Shown: positions 38,566-48,140, counted from the stretch's first letter. The stretch is DNA of 64,000 nt from Bacteroidales bacterium (GCA_017442315.1 JAFRZX010000052.1:44571-108570), one strand, 5' to 3'. Notes: generated by a model not told the origin, from the letters alone. A program made the numbers and translations.

Positions 38566-40092
38566 TTAGATAGCCGTATAACCCGGATTCTGGACAAGAG
38601 ACGGATTGATCTTGATCTCATAAGCAGGAACCGGCCAGTTGAACTGATAAGAAAGGGTTCGTTCGGTATATCCCTGACCTGTCATTACAAGATCTGATGC
38701 ACCTGGCTGAGGATCCCTGTTCTCAAGACCATCCATAAGTTTATTTGTATCCACAGCAGCAGCATCAAGCCAGCGCTTTACACAGCTCAGACGGAATCCG
38801 TCACCGATAGTCTCCTTAAACCATTCCTCTGCAACACTTTCCATGCTTCCATCGGTAGGGACAGCACCGCGGGCTGCCTGAAGCTTGTTGAGAACTCTCT
38901 TCGCCTTGTTTTCAGATCCTGCCATAGCATATCCCTCTGCTGAGATAAGGTACATTTCAGCAATCATCAGCGTCTTGGCCGCATGCGCACCAGCTTCCAC
39001 AGTACCGGACTGCAGATTAGGATTGCCTATATACTTCGAGAACACTGTTATACCATTATGATTCGTACCATTCATCTTGATCGGATATCTGGTAGTAAAC
39101 CAGTTTGAATAACGAAGATCGGAACGGTCATAAGCATCCAAAAGCTTTGCTGACGGAATAAAGTATGAGCCGAAATATTTTCCGTTCAGATCCTTGCCGA
39201 CCAATGTAAAGATTGTATTTCCGACAACGCCTTCATTCTGGGTAGCATACATCTGGACGATTGGCTCATTGCCGCTGTCATTGGTGAATTCAGCAGTCAT
39301 TTCAGTAGCTGTAGAAGACAACTCATAACCTGCTTCAGAGTTTATCACCTCATCAGCGATATCAGCCGCAATCTCATATTCTTCTACATCAAGATAGTAT
39401 CTTGCCATCAGAGCCTTCACTGCATCAATGGTAGGAATCTGAGACCTTGGCTCACCCTCAACATCTGCAAGAAGGTTCTCGGCAGCTTCAAGATCGGTCA
39501 GAATCTGATCGTACACCTGCTGAACAGTAGCACGAGCCGGCTTTGCATTGATATCAAATTCAAGAACAAGCGGAACTGAAAGATCTGTCGACGCTGTGCC
39601 AGGGTTGTAGTCATTACCGAACACTCTGGTAAGGGTAAGGTAAGACGACGCGCGGCAGAATGTTGCGATACCCATGAGCAGATCGGCATAAGGCTTCAGA
39701 TCCTCATCGGTAACCTTCATACAGTTTGCAATAGCGATATTATAGTTCTTGATGGCAGAGTAATGACCAGCCCACATTGTCTCGGCATACTCGTCACTTG
39801 GAGTGAATGTTTCATCCACACGATGAATCGATCCATAATTGTTACCGAAACCGGTAGTAGCATTGAAACCATCACACATAACCTCTATACTCTGCATATA
39901 GCTGCCATACTGAACTGCTCTATAAGATGCCAGTACACCATTCTGGAAAGTGGATATATCTTCAAGAGTCTGGAACTGAACACCATCCTCGTCATACAAA
40001 AGCGCGGTAGTCGGAAACAGATCCAGATTGCAGGATCCGAACAAGGTAACAGCCAGACCACCGACAAGTATATTTCTTATAAACTTCTTCAT
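38566..40092 (-). CDS. SusD/RagB family nutrient-binding lipoprotein
   Basis: From ATG 40090-40092 the product is 508 residues. The lipobox LFGSC precedes NLDLFPTT, the usual SusD start. TPR-type helices and the C-terminal GDGFRLSCVKRW segment mark the family. SusD caps the SusC channel and passes ligand to it at the cell surface. The start ATG follows the SusC stop by 30 bp. The ligand is not known; the linked protease suggests peptides. Confidence 0.93.
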   Translation of the reverse strand: MKKFIRNILVGGLAVTLFGSCNLDLFPTTALLYDEDGVQFQTLEDISTFQNGVLASYRAVQYGSYMQSIEVMCDGFNATTGFGNNYGSIHRVDETFTPSDEYAETMWAGHYSAIKNYNIAIANCMKVTDEDLKPYADLLMGIATFCRASSYLTLTRVFGNDYNPGTASTDLSVPLVLEFDINAKPARATVQQVYDQILTDLEAAENLLADVEGEPRSQIPTIDAVKALMARYYLDVEEYEIAADIADEVINSEAGYELSSTATEMTAEFTNDSGNEPIVQMYATQNEGVVGNTIFTLVGKDLNGKYFGSYFIPSAKLLDAYDRSDLRYSNWFTTRYPIKMNGTNHNGITVFSKYIGNPNLQSGTVEAGAHAAKTLMIAEMYLISAEGYAMAGSENKAKRVLNKLQAARGAVPTDGSMESVAEEWFKETIGDGFRLSCVKRWLDAAAVDTNKLMDGLENRDPQPGASDLVMTGQGYTERTLSYQFNWPVPAYEIKINPSLVQNPGYTAI

Positions 40093-40122
40093 TTTCGTAA
40101 CTTCTGATAAAAACATGTAATC

Positions 40123-43107
40123 TTAGAATGTAAGCTCCAATCCGAGCAGATACTGCTTAGAGTTTCCGACACGTCCCAAAGTAAGGTTAGAAGCCACCTC
40201 CGGGTCGATACCTGAGAACTTGGTCACAGTAAAGAGGTTACGTCCTGTAAAGGAAATCTTGATTCCGTTAAGCACTTTCTGATTACCAAGAAGTTTTCTA
40301 GGAACATCATAAGCAACCTGAAGATTCTTCAGACGAAGGAAATCTGCATTCTCATAAAGATGCGTATCGAACTGCATTGTAACTCCAGACGACCAGTCAG
40401 GCCACTGAGCATCACGATTTTCCGGTGTCCAGAAATCTGCTACTGTCTTATGCTGTGTATTGTCAAGATTCTGATTAGGGTTTGCATAGAAGTAGGCATC
40501 GTTATTAATCAAAGTCTTGCCGAGTACATAAGAGAAGTCTGCCTGAAGCGAAAGGCCTCTCCATGCTCCCGAAAGGCTGAAACCACCGTTTATAGGGGCA
40601 TTCAGACGGAAGCCTGTATTCTGAGTGAGGGATGCCTCATCGAACTTCTTGGTTGTCTCACCCTTAGTGGTGACATCTACATCCTCGCCTGGAACATACC
40701 ACATAGGCTGACCGTCCTCAGGGTCAACTCCCGCATAGATAGGTGCGACATAGGTAACAGGCTGTCCTACTATATATGCGATACCAGTACCTGTAATCTC
40801 CCACCTGTCCATACCGTTGAAGAGTTCGGTAACCTTCTCACTGTTCCAGTTGAAAGTAGTATTGAAACGGAGGAAATAATCTCTGCCTCTAAGAATATCG
40901 ACACCCAGAGTGATATCGAGACCCTGATTAAGGAGACCACCCACATTTGCATACAGACTGCTGAAACCGGTAGTATAGCTGTAAGGCACATCCATAAGCA
41001 TTGCGGAAGTCTTTCTGTTATAGTATTCGATATTGAAATCAATCATATCAATGAGACGTCCGGAAAGTCCTACTGTAAGGAGAGCCTGCTTTTCCCATGT
41101 AAGGTCAGGATTGCTTGGCTGAGCCATTACCATAGCATCCGCGTCTGCATATTTGCCTGAAGCGGCAACGAGCGAAAGATGCTGATAATCTCCGATTGAG
41201 GCATTACCCTGAGTACCATAGCTGACTTTCAGATTAAGGTCATCAAGCCATCTTGCATCTCTCATGAAACCTTCCCTCTTGATCTTCCAGAGACCACCGA
41301 CAGCCCAGAAAGTAGCATTTCTGTTGTTGGCACCGAAACGTGATGACGCATCGTTACGTACACTGGCATCAAAGATATACTTGTCCATCAGGGTATAGTC
41401 AATACGTCCGAAGAAAGAAAGGAAGCGGCTCTGAGAAAGTGATTCAGAAACGTCGAAAGTCTCTTTCTCACCGTTCTGGAGATTTGTAAGACGGTCATCC
41501 GCTATACCTTCTGTATAAGCATTGAATGAATCGTAATGGTTTGCGACACCTTCATGACCAGCCAGTATTGCGAACTGATGGTTGTGGTTGATGTCAAACG
41601 AATACTCTATTGTATTGGTAATAGTAGCTGCATAAGACAATCCTGCAACACGGCTTCTGCCACCATTACCTTCAGTAGAAAGGAAAGAAGGAAGACGCAT
41701 TGAAGTTCCAAGAGATATATAACCGTCCACACCTGCACGCGAAGCTATCTTGAGGTTCTTCACAGGCTCTATCTCTACATTGAATGCAGCCAGGAGCTGG
41801 TAACGGTTTGAAAGGTTCGGGAACTTCGATATATAATATGTTGGAGTAGTCATTCCGTCTGGATATGTTGTTTCATACTCCTTACCTGTAGTTGGGTCTA
41901 TTGCCGGATACAGAGGATTCTGAAGATATGAAAGACCACCGGCTGTATAGTTTGAAACATCCGACGCACCACCCCAATTAGGGTTACTTGCCCTCTTGTC
42001 GTATGAGAAAGAGAGGTTGGCACCTACCTTGAACCAGTCCTTTGGACGTCCCTGAACGTTAGAACGTACAGTGTACCTGTCATAGTAGTTACCGACAGAA
42101 GTACCTCTCTGGTGGAACTGCGAAGCACCGATCATATATGCAACCTTCTCTCCACCGCCCTCGACGATCACGTCATTCTGGAACTGAGGGTTATTGAACT
42201 GCTGATAATAGTTATACCACTTTGTGTCAGCATCGTATCCCTTGCTGGTATATGTCTCGAATATCTTCTCAGGAGACATCAGACCTGACCTCATCCAAAA
42301 GTCCTTGAGTTCAGGACCGGACATCATGTTCTTGTAGAGAGTCATATCGGCAAGTGTAGAGATACCTGCCTGGCTTCTTATCACGATAGATGCCTTGCTG
42401 TTGTATGCTCCTGACTTTGTAGTGATGTATACGACACCATTGGCTGCACGCGAACCGTAAATTGAAGTTGCAGATGCGTCCTTAAGAACCGAGATGCTCA
42501 AGATATCATTAGGGTTCATTGCCTGGATGCTTCGTGCACTTGCCGTCACACCGTCAATAATATAAAGAGGTGTAGAACTTGAGCCAAGAGAGCCCACTCC
42601 ATGAAGAGTCATGGATACGTTGCTTTCACCGGCAACACCACCGGTAGTCATTACGGCAAGACCGGCTACCTGACCCTGAAGCTGGTCAAGAGCAGAAGAT
42701 GACGGAGCTGTCTTGATGGCCTCGGATTTCACCGTTGTAACCGATCCGACAAGTGTTCCAACCTTCTTTGCAGAACCATAGCCGACTACGACTGCATTTT
42801 CAAGAGTTTCGGAATCTGCTCCAAGATCACAGTTAACAATAGCTTTTCCATTAACCGGAATCTCCTGTGCCTCATAACCTATTGAAGAAAACACAAGCGT
42901 TCCTTCCTTGGAAACTGTGATAGAGTACTGTCCATTCACGTCAGTGCTGACTCCGTTCATTGTACCTTTTTCATGAACGGAAGCAAACGGCACCGGCTCA
43001 CCTGTAGAGGCGTCAGTCACATTTCCGGTAACTGTCAGATTCTGCGCAAAAGCAACAGAAGTGACCAGAACCGCCAACACCGTGAAAAACATTTTCATTT
43101 TTCTCAT
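40123..43107 (-). CDS. SusC/RagA family TonB-dependent transporter
   Basis: The product is 994 residues. Sec signal (SVAFAQ), CarboxypepD-like domain (~25-100), the TonB/plug region (VVVGYGSAKKVGTLVGSV, ~105-230) and a large beta-barrel ending LLGLELTF are in order. It imports a large ligand across the outer membrane using energy from TonB. It is first in a leftward locus with SusD, a Calx-beta lipoprotein, a T9SS protease and a PorV-like barrel. The spacing to SusD is 30 bp. Confidence 0.95.
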   Translation of the reverse strand: MRKMKMFFTVLAVLVTSVAFAQNLTVTGNVTDASTGEPVPFASVHEKGTMNGVSTDVNGQYSITVSKEGTLVFSSIGYEAQEIPVNGKAIVNCDLGADSETLENAVVVGYGSAKKVGTLVGSVTTVKSEAIKTAPSSSALDQLQGQVAGLAVMTTGGVAGESNVSMTLHGVGSLGSSSTPLYIIDGVTASARSIQAMNPNDILSISVLKDASATSIYGSRAANGVVYITTKSGAYNSKASIVIRSQAGISTLADMTLYKNMMSGPELKDFWMRSGLMSPEKIFETYTSKGYDADTKWYNYYQQFNNPQFQNDVIVEGGGEKVAYMIGASQFHQRGTSVGNYYDRYTVRSNVQGRPKDWFKVGANLSFSYDKRASNPNWGGASDVSNYTAGGLSYLQNPLYPAIDPTTGKEYETTYPDGMTTPTYYISKFPNLSNRYQLLAAFNVEIEPVKNLKIASRAGVDGYISLGTSMRLPSFLSTEGNGGRSRVAGLSYAATITNTIEYSFDINHNHQFAILAGHEGVANHYDSFNAYTEGIADDRLTNLQNGEKETFDVSESLSQSRFLSFFGRIDYTLMDKYIFDASVRNDASSRFGANNRNATFWAVGGLWKIKREGFMRDARWLDDLNLKVSYGTQGNASIGDYQHLSLVAASGKYADADAMVMAQPSNPDLTWEKQALLTVGLSGRLIDMIDFNIEYYNRKTSAMLMDVPYSYTTGFSSLYANVGGLLNQGLDITLGVDILRGRDYFLRFNTTFNWNSEKVTELFNGMDRWEITGTGIAYIVGQPVTYVAPIYAGVDPEDGQPMWYVPGEDVDVTTKGETTKKFDEASLTQNTGFRLNAPINGGFSLSGAWRGLSLQADFSYVLGKTLINNDAYFYANPNQNLDNTQHKTVADFWTPENRDAQWPDWSSGVTMQFDTHLYENADFLRLKNLQVAYDVPRKLLGNQKVLNGIKISFTGRNLFTVTKFSGIDPEVASNLTLGRVGNSKQYLLGLELTF

Positions 43108-43115
43108 CTGTTGTC

Positions 43116-43150
43116 ACTTTAAATCATTAAACATAAATACTGAATTTTCA
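43116..43150. repeat. Direct repeat copy 1 (34-nt element)
   Basis: This copy sits in the presumed 5' untranslated region of susC. It matches 43511-43544 apart from one substitution and two single-base gaps. Confidence 0.75.
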
Positions 43151-43196
43151 TTTCCAAAGGGGTCATTTTACCATCAATGTAAAACAACCCGAACCA

Positions 43197-43204
43197 CAAA
43201 GATG
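43197..43204 (-). promoter_or_regulatory. Probable susC -7 element
   Basis: CATCTTTG on the minus strand matches TAnnTTTG at 7 of 8 positions. TTTG-rich sequence lies upstream. The susC ATG is about 90 bases downstream. Confidence 0.4.
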
Positions 43205-43291
43205 TAAATTATTTTTCAAAACAACAAACATTACAAACAGCTGTCTGATGTCAAATAGCACGTTTTTTTCACCTAACGGTAACAAAAGCTG

Positions 43292-43299
43292 CCCCCCCC
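43292..43299. repeat. C8 homopolymer tract
   Basis: Eight C residues are flanked by GCTG and CAGC, which are inverted. The tract is about 90 bases upstream of the susC -7 element and could slip during replication. Confidence 0.7.
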
Positions 43300-43510
43300 A
43301 GCCAAATATCTGATGTTTTTGAAAGACACACACACATTTTTCTAAAAAATCATAAAAATTCAAATAATACTAAAATTCATAAATTCACTTGAATTTTCAA
43401 CCGGCATATAACATATGATGACTGCAGTTTCTAATATTTTGGAATGTAACCGGCCAGAAGAAAAAATGTCCGGAAAAATTTTATGGCACGATATTGGCTA
43501 ATATCCATTG

Positions 43511-43544
43511 CAACTTTAAAGCATTACATAAATACTGAATTTCA
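43511..43544. repeat. Direct repeat copy 2 (34-nt element)
   Basis: This is the second copy of the element at 43116-43150, about 395 bases away. It lies just downstream of the ROK kinase terminator with respect to the minus strand. Confidence 0.75.
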
Positions 43545-43558
43545 TAGTGGTTGAAAAG

Positions 43559-43590
43559 AGCAGGAGCCGGTTGTGAAACCAGCTCCTGCT
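43559..43590 (-). terminator. Terminator of the transporter-ROK kinase operon
   Basis: A 9-bp stem AGCAGGAGC/GCTCCTGCT and a 4-bp GGTT/AACC stem, with one mismatch between them, enclose the tetraloop GTGA. On the minus strand it is followed by CTTTTC. Confidence 0.75.
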
Positions 43591-43612
43591 CCTGTCTTAA
43601 TATGGAAAACTT

Positions 43613-44572
43613 CTACAATTCCCATGCAAGTGCCGATGCACCAAGAATAGCCGCATCAGACTCCTTCAGTTGCGAGAACACAATCTTAACCTTATTTCTC
43701 CACAAAGGAAGCACATTAGCATTCATAGCTTCCTCTATAGGACCAAGGAGATATTCTTTTGCCCTTGCCAGACCACCGAAGAGGACAATTGCCTCAGGTG
43801 AGCTGAAAGCGATGAAATCTGCAAAGGAACGGCCCAGCATCTTTCCCGTAAACTCAAAGATCTTGAGAGCGAGTTTATCGCCATCCTTGGCTGCCTCATA
43901 GACATCCTTTGAAGAAATGGTGTCGAGACTTCTGAGAACAGACGGCTCATCGGAAAGTTCAAGCCATTCACGTGCAGTACGTGATACTCCTGTTGCGGAA
44001 GCATAAGTTTCAAGACATCCGGTCTTACCACAGTTGCATGACCGTCCGTTATTGCGGACAGCGCATACATGACCAAGCTCTCCGGCAAATCCGTCATGTC
44101 CATATACGACCTCACCATTGATGATTATACCTGAACCGACTCCTGTTCCTAGTGTGATCATGATGAAATTCTTCATACCTCTTGCCGCGCCATAGGTCAT
44201 TTCACCGACAGCCGCTGCATTTGCATCATTGGTAAGAGCCACCGGAAGGCCTTTCATAGCCTTGGACAAGAGTTTTGAAAACTCTACGGTAGTGGTTCCT
44301 CCCCATGAAAGGTTGACAGCATTCTCGATAGTACCGGTATAATAATTACCATTTGGAGCGCCCACACCGATACCTCTGATGTTACCTTCCATGCCTGATT
44401 CCTTGATGACCTTACTTACTGCCTCGGCAAGTTCTGCGATATAAGGATCTATATCAGTATATGTATCCGTACGGATGACCGTCTGCGAGAGTACTGTACC
44501 TCTTGCATCTACAACGCCTATCTTGGTGGTCTGTCCGCCGACATCAATTCCTACTACACACTGCGAATTCAT
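43613..44572 (-). CDS. ROK family sugar kinase
   Basis: The product is 319 residues. It has the nucleotide-binding GIDVGGQTTKIG start, catalytic ALTNDANAAA, and the ROK zinc motif (CNCGKTGCLET). It is most likely a glucokinase-type hexose or hexosamine kinase. The sugar transporter is 27 bp upstream in the same operon, which fits uptake followed by phosphorylation. The specific sugar is not determined. Confidence 0.9.
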   Translation of the reverse strand: MNSQCVVGIDVGGQTTKIGVVDARGTVLSQTVIRTDTYTDIDPYIAELAEAVSKVIKESGMEGNIRGIGVGAPNGNYYTGTIENAVNLSWGGTTTVEFSKLLSKAMKGLPVALTNDANAAAVGEMTYGAARGMKNFIMITLGTGVGSGIIINGEVVYGHDGFAGELGHVCAVRNNGRSCNCGKTGCLETYASATGVSRTAREWLELSDEPSVLRSLDTISSKDVYEAAKDGDKLALKIFEFTGKMLGRSFADFIAFSSPEAIVLFGGLARAKEYLLGPIEEAMNANVLPLWRNKVKIVFSQLKESDAAILGASALAWEL

Positions 44573-44599
44573 GATGTTGATATTTTAAAATTGTTATTA

Positions 44600-45898
44600 C
44601 TAAGCATTCTTAACCTTCGAACCGAAGACTGCAAACCAAAGGATATATGCTAGAGCAGCTACGACAACCCAATAGCTGACCATATATGATGCTGCATCAG
44701 CAATGGCGTTCTGCACAAGCGGAAGTACTCCGCCACCAACTACCATTGTCATAAAGAGACCGGAAGCAAGAGCTGACTGCTTGCCGAGCCCCTCGACTGA
44801 CAGATTGAAAATAGTACCCCACATCACGGAAGTACAAAGACCACAAAGCACGAGGAACAATGCAGAAAGCGGAAGAGTCATCATAGCAAATCCTTCAGTG
44901 AATCCTTTGAGGACCGGCATCTTGATGTCTACATCAGCAGTGAACATCGCAAGCAATACGAGAACAATCGCTACGGCAGAAGTAACTCCGAGCTGCATCT
45001 TGCTTGAGACCCTGCCACTGATAAAGCTGGACACAAAACGGCCACAAAGCATCAGAAGCCAGTACATTGCAGCGACAGAACCTGCGATGGAAGCAGCTGT
45101 TGAAGGATCCAGACCTGCACCTTTTTCCGAGTCTGCAAGGAAGAAATTAAGTGTACCTGGAATACCCACTTCCACTCCCACATAAAGGAAGATCGCTATA
45201 ACGCCGTATACAAGATGACGATACTGGAAAAGACTCTTGACTGATGCATTTGACTTATCCTGCTCCGGCTCTACAAACGGAACAAATATAAGGACGCAGA
45301 ATGTTGCAGCGAACACTCCCATAGCCATATAAAGAACAGTGTTCACATCCGCTATCTGAGTCTCAGCTGTAACAGCACCGATAAGGGCGCCCACGAGCAT
45401 CGGGGTGAGAGTACCCATAAGTGAATTGAAGGAGCCTCCGATCTGAACAAGCTGGTTACCCCTGTTTCCACCACCACCGAGCAGATTGAGCATAGGGTTG
45501 ACAACAGTATTGAGAATACATACGCTGAATCCGCATATGAATGCACCGAGAAGATACACGAAGAAGTTTGCAGGGAGGCCCGCAAGCGTTGCACCTACTC
45601 CGATCTTTCCAGAAAGGTACTGCACCAGAACGCCACAGAATCCGACACCGACACCGATCAGGGTTGTTTTCTTGTAACCGTAATTTGTGATGAGCTTTCC
45701 TGCAGGAATGCCCATGAAAAGGTATGCAAGGAAATTCATCATATTACCCATCATACCCCAGAAGCTTGATCCGTCAATTCCAGGAGCCTGCTTCCAGATT
45801 ACTCCGATAGGAGCCGCAAGGTTAGTCACAAAAGAGATCATTCCGAAAAGGAACATCATGGTCAGGACTGCGACCCAATTGATTTTGTTTTTATTCAT
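44600..45898 (-). CDS. Sugar MFS transporter, FucP/GluP type
   Basis: The product is 432 residues with about 12 membrane segments, including PIGVIWKQAPGIDGSSFWG near the start and a typical GAFICGFSVC loop. The fold resembles the fucose/glucose-galactose permeases of the MFS. It should import a monosaccharide by proton or sodium symport. Cotranscription with the ROK kinase supports this. The promoter is strong and its leader holds a terminator-like hairpin. Confidence 0.87.
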   Translation of the reverse strand: MNKNKINWVAVLTMMFLFGMISFVTNLAAPIGVIWKQAPGIDGSSFWGMMGNMMNFLAYLFMGIPAGKLITNYGYKKTTLIGVGVGFCGVLVQYLSGKIGVGATLAGLPANFFVYLLGAFICGFSVCILNTVVNPMLNLLGGGGNRGNQLVQIGGSFNSLMGTLTPMLVGALIGAVTAETQIADVNTVLYMAMGVFAATFCVLIFVPFVEPEQDKSNASVKSLFQYRHLVYGVIAIFLYVGVEVGIPGTLNFFLADSEKGAGLDPSTAASIAGSVAAMYWLLMLCGRFVSSFISGRVSSKMQLGVTSAVAIVLVLLAMFTADVDIKMPVLKGFTEGFAMMTLPLSALFLVLCGLCTSVMWGTIFNLSVEGLGKQSALASGLFMTMVVGGGVLPLVQNAIADAASYMVSYWVVVAALAYILWFAVFGSKVKNA

Positions 45899-45987
45899 TT
45901 CCGATTGTTTTATGTTAATAATTATACAGTTTCGTCAAAACCGCGCCCAAGTTACAAAAAAAATCAAGACTGACGACCAAACAATAT

Positions 45988-46023
45988 AAAAAATAGCAGG
46001 ATTCCCTCCCCAAGAAATCCTGC
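45988..46023 (-). terminator. Terminator-like hairpin in the transporter leader
   Basis: The 8-bp stem GCAGGATT/AATCCTGC (loop of 12) is followed within two bases by a run of Us on the minus strand. It lies between the transcription start near 46070 and the transporter ATG at 45898, so it could attenuate the operon. Confidence 0.55.
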
Positions 46024-46076
46024 CGTATATAAAACGAACTTAACAAATAGACACGAAAAAAATCTAATGTCTGCTA

Positions 46077-46107
46077 CAAAGGTAATCATTTAAAATAAAG
46101 ATGCAAA
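46077..46107 (-). promoter_or_regulatory. Promoter for transporter-ROK kinase operon
   Basis: On the minus strand TTTG (46104-46107) and TACCTTTG (46077-46084) are separated by 19 bases, an excellent Bacteroidota promoter match. Confidence 0.8.
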
Positions 46108-46195
46108 TATTTCATAACTATTTTAAAGTAATTCTCTGTAAATATTCAAAAATTTTACACAAAACAGACAATAATCTACATTATTGAAACATCAT

Positions 46196-47116
46196 TTATC
46201 TTGAATTCCGATATTCACTAGGAGTCATCCCGGTTCTTGACTTGAAGAATTTGTAGAACACCGATTGATTTGGGAAATTAAGCTTATATACTATTTCCTT
46301 GATCGTACCCCTTGAATACTTCAACATGTTCTTGGCTTCCAGCAGCACATACTGGTCTATCCAATCAGGAGCAGAACGTCCGGTAGCCGCCTTTATGAGC
46401 TTTGAAAGGTATTTAGGGGTTATGCACAACTTGTCAGCATAGAATCCTACCTGTCTTTGAGTGGCATGGTGTTCTGTAACCAATTTGATGAATCTCTCAA
46501 AAACCACTCTGCTTCTATTGGGAACGATATGGCCGTCATATGCTTCTTTATCTTCGATGTGAACAGTCCACATGCTGCTGAGAGTATAGAAGAATGATGA
46601 CATTATGGTATTCACGGCCTCTTCCTTATATACTACATCCGAACTAAGCAGCTTTACAAGCGTGTCGAGATATGCACCAAGCAGTTCCGCTTCCTTTTCA
46701 TTTATAATTATACTCGGATTGGAAAAAAGGACAAGACCGTCATTAAACAGCTTCATCATATCCATCTTTACTCCTTGGGCAAATTGTGATGACATACCTA
46801 TGCAGACATAATGAAGGTCTGTCTTTTCTGTCTCTATGAGTTCGTTGACACGGATTATATTGCCTGGGAGATTGATGAACACCATACCTTCTTTCAGTTC
46901 AAACTCCGTAAGATTGACATTGAGTCTGATATGACCTTTGACACAATACAATATTATGAATCCATCAAAACGACATGGATGCTTCAGCGGCTGGTGCTTA
47001 TCCTCAAACCTTACATCCATGACGAAGAAATCATCCCTAAGTCCCACACTCAGGTCAGCCGGAAAGAAACTCCGGAAACGGGCCATAGAGATTTCATGCA
47101 AATAATCCTTTTCCAT
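46196..47116 (-). CDS. AraC family transcriptional regulator
   Basis: The product is 306 residues. The C-terminal ~100 residues hold two helix-turn-helix units ([15 protein letters not shown] and [20 protein letters not shown]). The N-terminal half is a cupin-like sensor region. It is upstream of the sugar transporter and ROK kinase on the same strand and could control them. Two -7 boxes precede its ATG. The inducer is unknown. Confidence 0.88.
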   Translation of the reverse strand: MEKDYLHEISMARFRSFFPADLSVGLRDDFFVMDVRFEDKHQPLKHPCRFDGFIILYCVKGHIRLNVNLTEFELKEGMVFINLPGNIIRVNELIETEKTDLHYVCIGMSSQFAQGVKMDMMKLFNDGLVLFSNPSIIINEKEAELLGAYLDTLVKLLSSDVVYKEEAVNTIMSSFFYTLSSMWTVHIEDKEAYDGHIVPNRSRVVFERFIKLVTEHHATQRQVGFYADKLCITPKYLSKLIKAATGRSAPDWIDQYVLLEAKNMLKYSRGTIKEIVYKLNFPNQSVFYKFFKSRTGMTPSEYRNSR

Positions 47117-47133
47117 ACGTGTGCAAATTTCGA

Positions 47134-47149
47134 CAAAAATACAAATATA
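47134..47149 (-). promoter_or_regulatory. Two tandem -7 elements for the AraC gene
   Basis: Minus-strand TATATTTG (47142-47149) and TATTTTTG (47134-47141) are adjacent. Each matches TAnnTTTG, suggesting two alternative starts 8 bases apart. Confidence 0.55.
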
Positions 47150-47270
47150 TCAGATAAAACAATCAAAAAAGAGCAAAAAATACGACCTTTTGACAATCGA
47201 CTGTTTTTACAACATCATATCGGGTCTAAGTTTTGCTATATCCACATGCAACGAATTAAAAGACACGATT

Positions 47271-48125
47271 ATGATATACACTTTACCCCCGCTTCCTTAT
47301 GCTACCGATGCATTGGAGCCCAAAATGAGTCAGGAGACAATTGAATACCACTATGGCAGACACCTTCAGACTTATGTAGACAATCTCAACAGACTTATTA
47401 CCGGCACACCTTTCGAGAATGTTCCTCTCGAAACCTTGATTCTAACATCCAGTGGTCCTATATTCAACAATGCCGCACAAGTCTGGAACCACACATTCTT
47501 CTTCAATTCCTTGTCACCATCGCATACCGAAATGCCATCTTATCTGAAAGATCTTCTCATTAGAGACTTCGGTTCTGTGGATCTGTTCAAGGAAAAATTC
47601 AAGAAAGCCACAATAGAAATATTCGGATCGGGATGGGCATGGCTTGCACAAGATAAAAAAGGCAAATTGCATATCATTCAGGAGTCTAATGCAGGGAACC
47701 CCATCAGAGCAGGTTACAAGCCCCTCCTGAATATGGATGTATGGGAGCACGCATATTATATAGATTACCGCAACAGAAGGGCTGCATTTGTAGACAACTG
47801 CTGGGATCTGATAAATTGGCATAAGGTTGCATCAAGGATGACGGAAGACATCACTGTAGCCGAATACACTGATCTCGAAGGCAACAGGGTTGATGTAAAG
47901 GAGACTGTAACGGTAGAAATAGAAGAAGAGCAGGAAGAAGAACCTGCAGAAACAAAAAGAAATATGGAAAGGTATGTATGCATCATCTGCGGATACATCT
48001 ATGATCCGGAAGAGGGAGATCCTGAAAACGGGATTGCTCCAGGAACACCATTTGAAGACCTTCCTGCAGACTGGACATGTCCGGCATGCGGAGTAGGAAA
48101 AGAACATTTTGAAAAGGAGCGCTGA
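47271..48125 (+). CDS. Fe superoxide dismutase fused to rubredoxin
   Basis: ATG 47271 gives 284 residues; an upstream in-frame extension has no family match. Residues 1 to about 200 are a complete Fe/Mn-SOD: metal ligands in [19 protein letters not shown] and [10 protein letters not shown]. The Gln in AAQVW is typical of iron types. An acidic linker (~215-235) joins a rubredoxin with CIICGYIY and CPACGVG (four cysteines for one iron). SOD removes superoxide; the rubredoxin could give it a reductase mode. An internal ATG (47964-47966) could make free rubredoxin. A terminator overlaps the end. Confidence 0.92.
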   Translation: MIYTLPPLPYATDALEPKMSQETIEYHYGRHLQTYVDNLNRLITGTPFENVPLETLILTSSGPIFNNAAQVWNHTFFFNSLSPSHTEMPSYLKDLLIRDFGSVDLFKEKFKKATIEIFGSGWAWLAQDKKGKLHIIQESNAGNPIRAGYKPLLNMDVWEHAYYIDYRNRRAAFVDNCWDLINWHKVASRMTEDITVAEYTDLEGNRVDVKETVTVEIEEEQEEEPAETKRNMERYVCIICGYIYDPEEGDPENGIAPGTPFEDLPADWTCPACGVGKEHFEKER

Positions 48126-48140
48126 CAGGCGCTCCTTTTC
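48111..48140. terminator. Bidirectional terminator overlapping the SOD stop
   Basis: A 12-bp stem GAAAAGGAGCGC/GCGCTCCTTTTC has the TGA stop inside its 6-base loop. It can end the SOD-rubredoxin transcript and the convergent nitroreductase transcript. U-runs are short on both sides. Confidence 0.6.

Larger units (their letters stand above)
43108..43612. other. Regulatory gap upstream of susC
   Basis: About 505 bases without a gene. It holds the susC promoter candidate, a C8 tract, two copies of a 34-base direct repeat and the terminator of the ROK kinase gene. No coding sequence is convincing. Confidence 0.7.

Noticed and set aside
40360-41160. 266-codon plus-strand frame inside SusC
   Set aside because: It is antisense to the SusC barrel and shows no recognisable motif.
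44703-45185. 160-codon plus-strand frame inside the sugar transporter
   Set aside because: Antisense shadow of a conserved transporter gene.
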